A stretch of 20,437 nt of DNA from a virus. A program made the position numbers and the translations under genes. How positions within the stretch are numbered: position 1 is the first letter of the stretch; each line of letters opens with the position of its first letter. Below, piece by piece: positions 19,621 to 20,437 of the stretch. Location: positions 1 to 20,437 of the IMG/VR virus record IMGVR_UViG_3300034062_004288. One strand, written 5' to 3'. Below the pieces are notes generated by a model, which saw nothing but the letters and a program-made list of their open reading frames with translations, ran no database searches and was not told where the DNA came from.

Positions 19621-20256
19621 ATGGCTGACTTAAAAATCTCAGCGTTACCCCCCGCAACTACGCCAGTAGCCGGTTCGGAAGTTTTGCCGATCGTTCAATC
19701 TAGCTCGACTAAAAAAGTCAGCATTGCAGATTTGACGGCAGGGCGATCAGTCAGCGGAACAAGCTTTGTCCCAACTGGTGCTACTGTTCCAGCTAACGGG
19801 ATGTTCTTGGGCGCGGCAAACTCGGTCAGTTTTGCAACCAACACAACCGAACACTGGATGATTAATGCGTCCGGAAACCTTAATCCTGTTGGGTCTAAAG
19901 GTATTGGTACATCGTTAGCACCAGTCGATGATGTTGTTTCAAATGGTTTTGAATTATCTGCAAACGGTATACTTACCGAAGCAACAACGGCTCGCACATT
20001 ATCGGCTACCGATAACGGTAAAATCATTTATTGCACTAGCGGATCGGCAACAACAATTACTTGTGCGGCGGGATTGGGTGCGGGATTTAGCTGCACGATT
20101 ATCCAAGGCGGTGCGGGTAAAGTAACGGTTGCCGCTGGCGGTCAAACGCTTGTATCGTATTCAAGTCTATTTAGCACGATGGGCCAGAGTGCGGTAATTA
20201 GTGCTATTTGCCCTGTTGCTAATACTTTCTTACTTGCTGGCAATTTGGGAGTTTAA
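19621..20256 (+). CDS. head or tail fibre-like virion protein
   Basis: A 211-residue beta-rich protein. It opens with ADLKISALPPATTPVAGSEVLPIVQSSSTKKVS, abbreviated here as the KISALPPATTP...LPIVQ...KKVS signature found at the N-terminus of many phage fibre and appendage proteins, where it likely docks to the virion. The remaining sequence is Gly/Ala/Thr-rich with repeated strands (TLSATDNGKIIYCTSGSATT, then GFSCTIIQGGAGKVTVAAGG), as in trimeric fibres or a small receptor-binding head. No chaperone or peptidase domain is present. The next gene begins one base after its stop. Confidence 0.8.
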   Translation: MADLKISALPPATTPVAGSEVLPIVQSSSTKKVSIADLTAGRSVSGTSFVPTGATVPANGMFLGAANSVSFATNTTEHWMINASGNLNPVGSKGIGTSLAPVDDVVSNGFELSANGILTEATTARTLSATDNGKIIYCTSGSATTITCAAGLGAGFSCTIIQGGAGKVTVAAGGQTLVSYSSLFSTMGQSAVISAICPVANTFLLAGNLGV

Positions 20257-20257
20257 G

Positions 20258-20437
20258 ATGACGGTTACATTGTCCATTTTTGCAGGGGTTGGCGCACAAC
20301 TATTTGACAATAATGGTATTCCGTTGGCAGGTGGTAAGTTGTTTACTTACGCAGCGGGAACAACAACGCCTCTTGCGTCTTACACATCCTCAACGGGTCT
20401 TATTGCTCATACAAACCCCATTATTCTTGACTCTGCG
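20258..20437 (+). CDS. tail fibre/tail spike protein, 5' end only
   Basis: Sixty codons are visible before the window edge. The sequence contains AQLFDNNGIPLAGGKLFTYA, then AGTTTPLASYTSSTGL and AHTNPIILDSA, the pattern (FDNNGxPLxGGKxxTYxAGTTTPxxTYTxxxGxxxHxNPIxLDxxG) that starts many tail fibre and tail spike proteins. The catalytic or receptor-binding region would lie downstream. It follows the fibre-like gene with a one-base gap and so belongs to the same operon. Confidence 0.8.
   Translation, partial: MTVTLSIFAGVGAQLFDNNGIPLAGGKLFTYAAGTTTPLASYTSSTGLIAHTNPIILDSA

Overview
The window is about 20 kb of a tailed double-stranded DNA phage (Caudoviricetes). The diagnostic genes are a large terminase, a P22-type portal of about 716 residues, a family A phage DNA polymerase, a primase/helicase, a holin/endolysin pair and tail-fibre-like proteins. 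A P22-type portal suggests a podovirus-like virion. No integrase, excisionase or repressor gene is visible, and the major capsid gene is not here, so it probably lies beyond the right edge. The GH108 endolysin, the GTA-type holin and the small-gene families suggest a Gram-negative host, possibly a freshwater betaproteobacterium. The host is inference only.

Layout: (1) 29-936, rightward lysis pair. (2) 884-4254, a leftward cluster of nine tightly overlapping genes, read from 4254 downward: VRR-NUC nuclease, SNF2-type helicase, a 210-residue unknown and six small proteins. Several of these small genes were recovered by direct translation because they are short and overlap. (3) 4261-4293, a short palindromic divergent promoter. 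(4) 4320-10610, the rightward replication block: small protein, Cas4-like Fe-S nuclease, a conserved unknown that may bind ssDNA, DNA polymerase, primase/helicase. An intrinsic terminator that works only for leftward transcripts sits between polymerase and primase. (5) 10611-13155, a leftward accessory operon of eleven small cistrons, nearly all joined by ATGA start/stop overlaps. It includes two transmembrane micropeptides and a Cys-rich protein. (6) 13156-13918, a 763-base non-coding control region with three repeat families, a LexA-like box and promoters for both directions. (7) 13919-20437, the rightward packaging and virion block: small and large terminase, three small basic proteins, a GroES-like co-chaperonin, portal, a DUF5856-like protein and fibre/virion proteins, the last cut by the window edge.

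How it fits together: the two leftward operons look like early or accessory genes. The 4.3-10.6 kb block copies the DNA. The 13.2-13.9 kb region separates early leftward from late rightward transcription and is the strongest candidate for something undescribed. It carries six copies of a 16-base repeat whose core is a perfect 13-base palindrome, four of them phased at 22-23 bases, interleaved with 15-base tandem repeats and a duplicated 43-base unit, directly upstream of the terminase genes. It could be a replication origin, a packaging site or a transcription switch; the sequence alone does not decide. Family names here come from recognition of motifs and sequence style, not from a database search.
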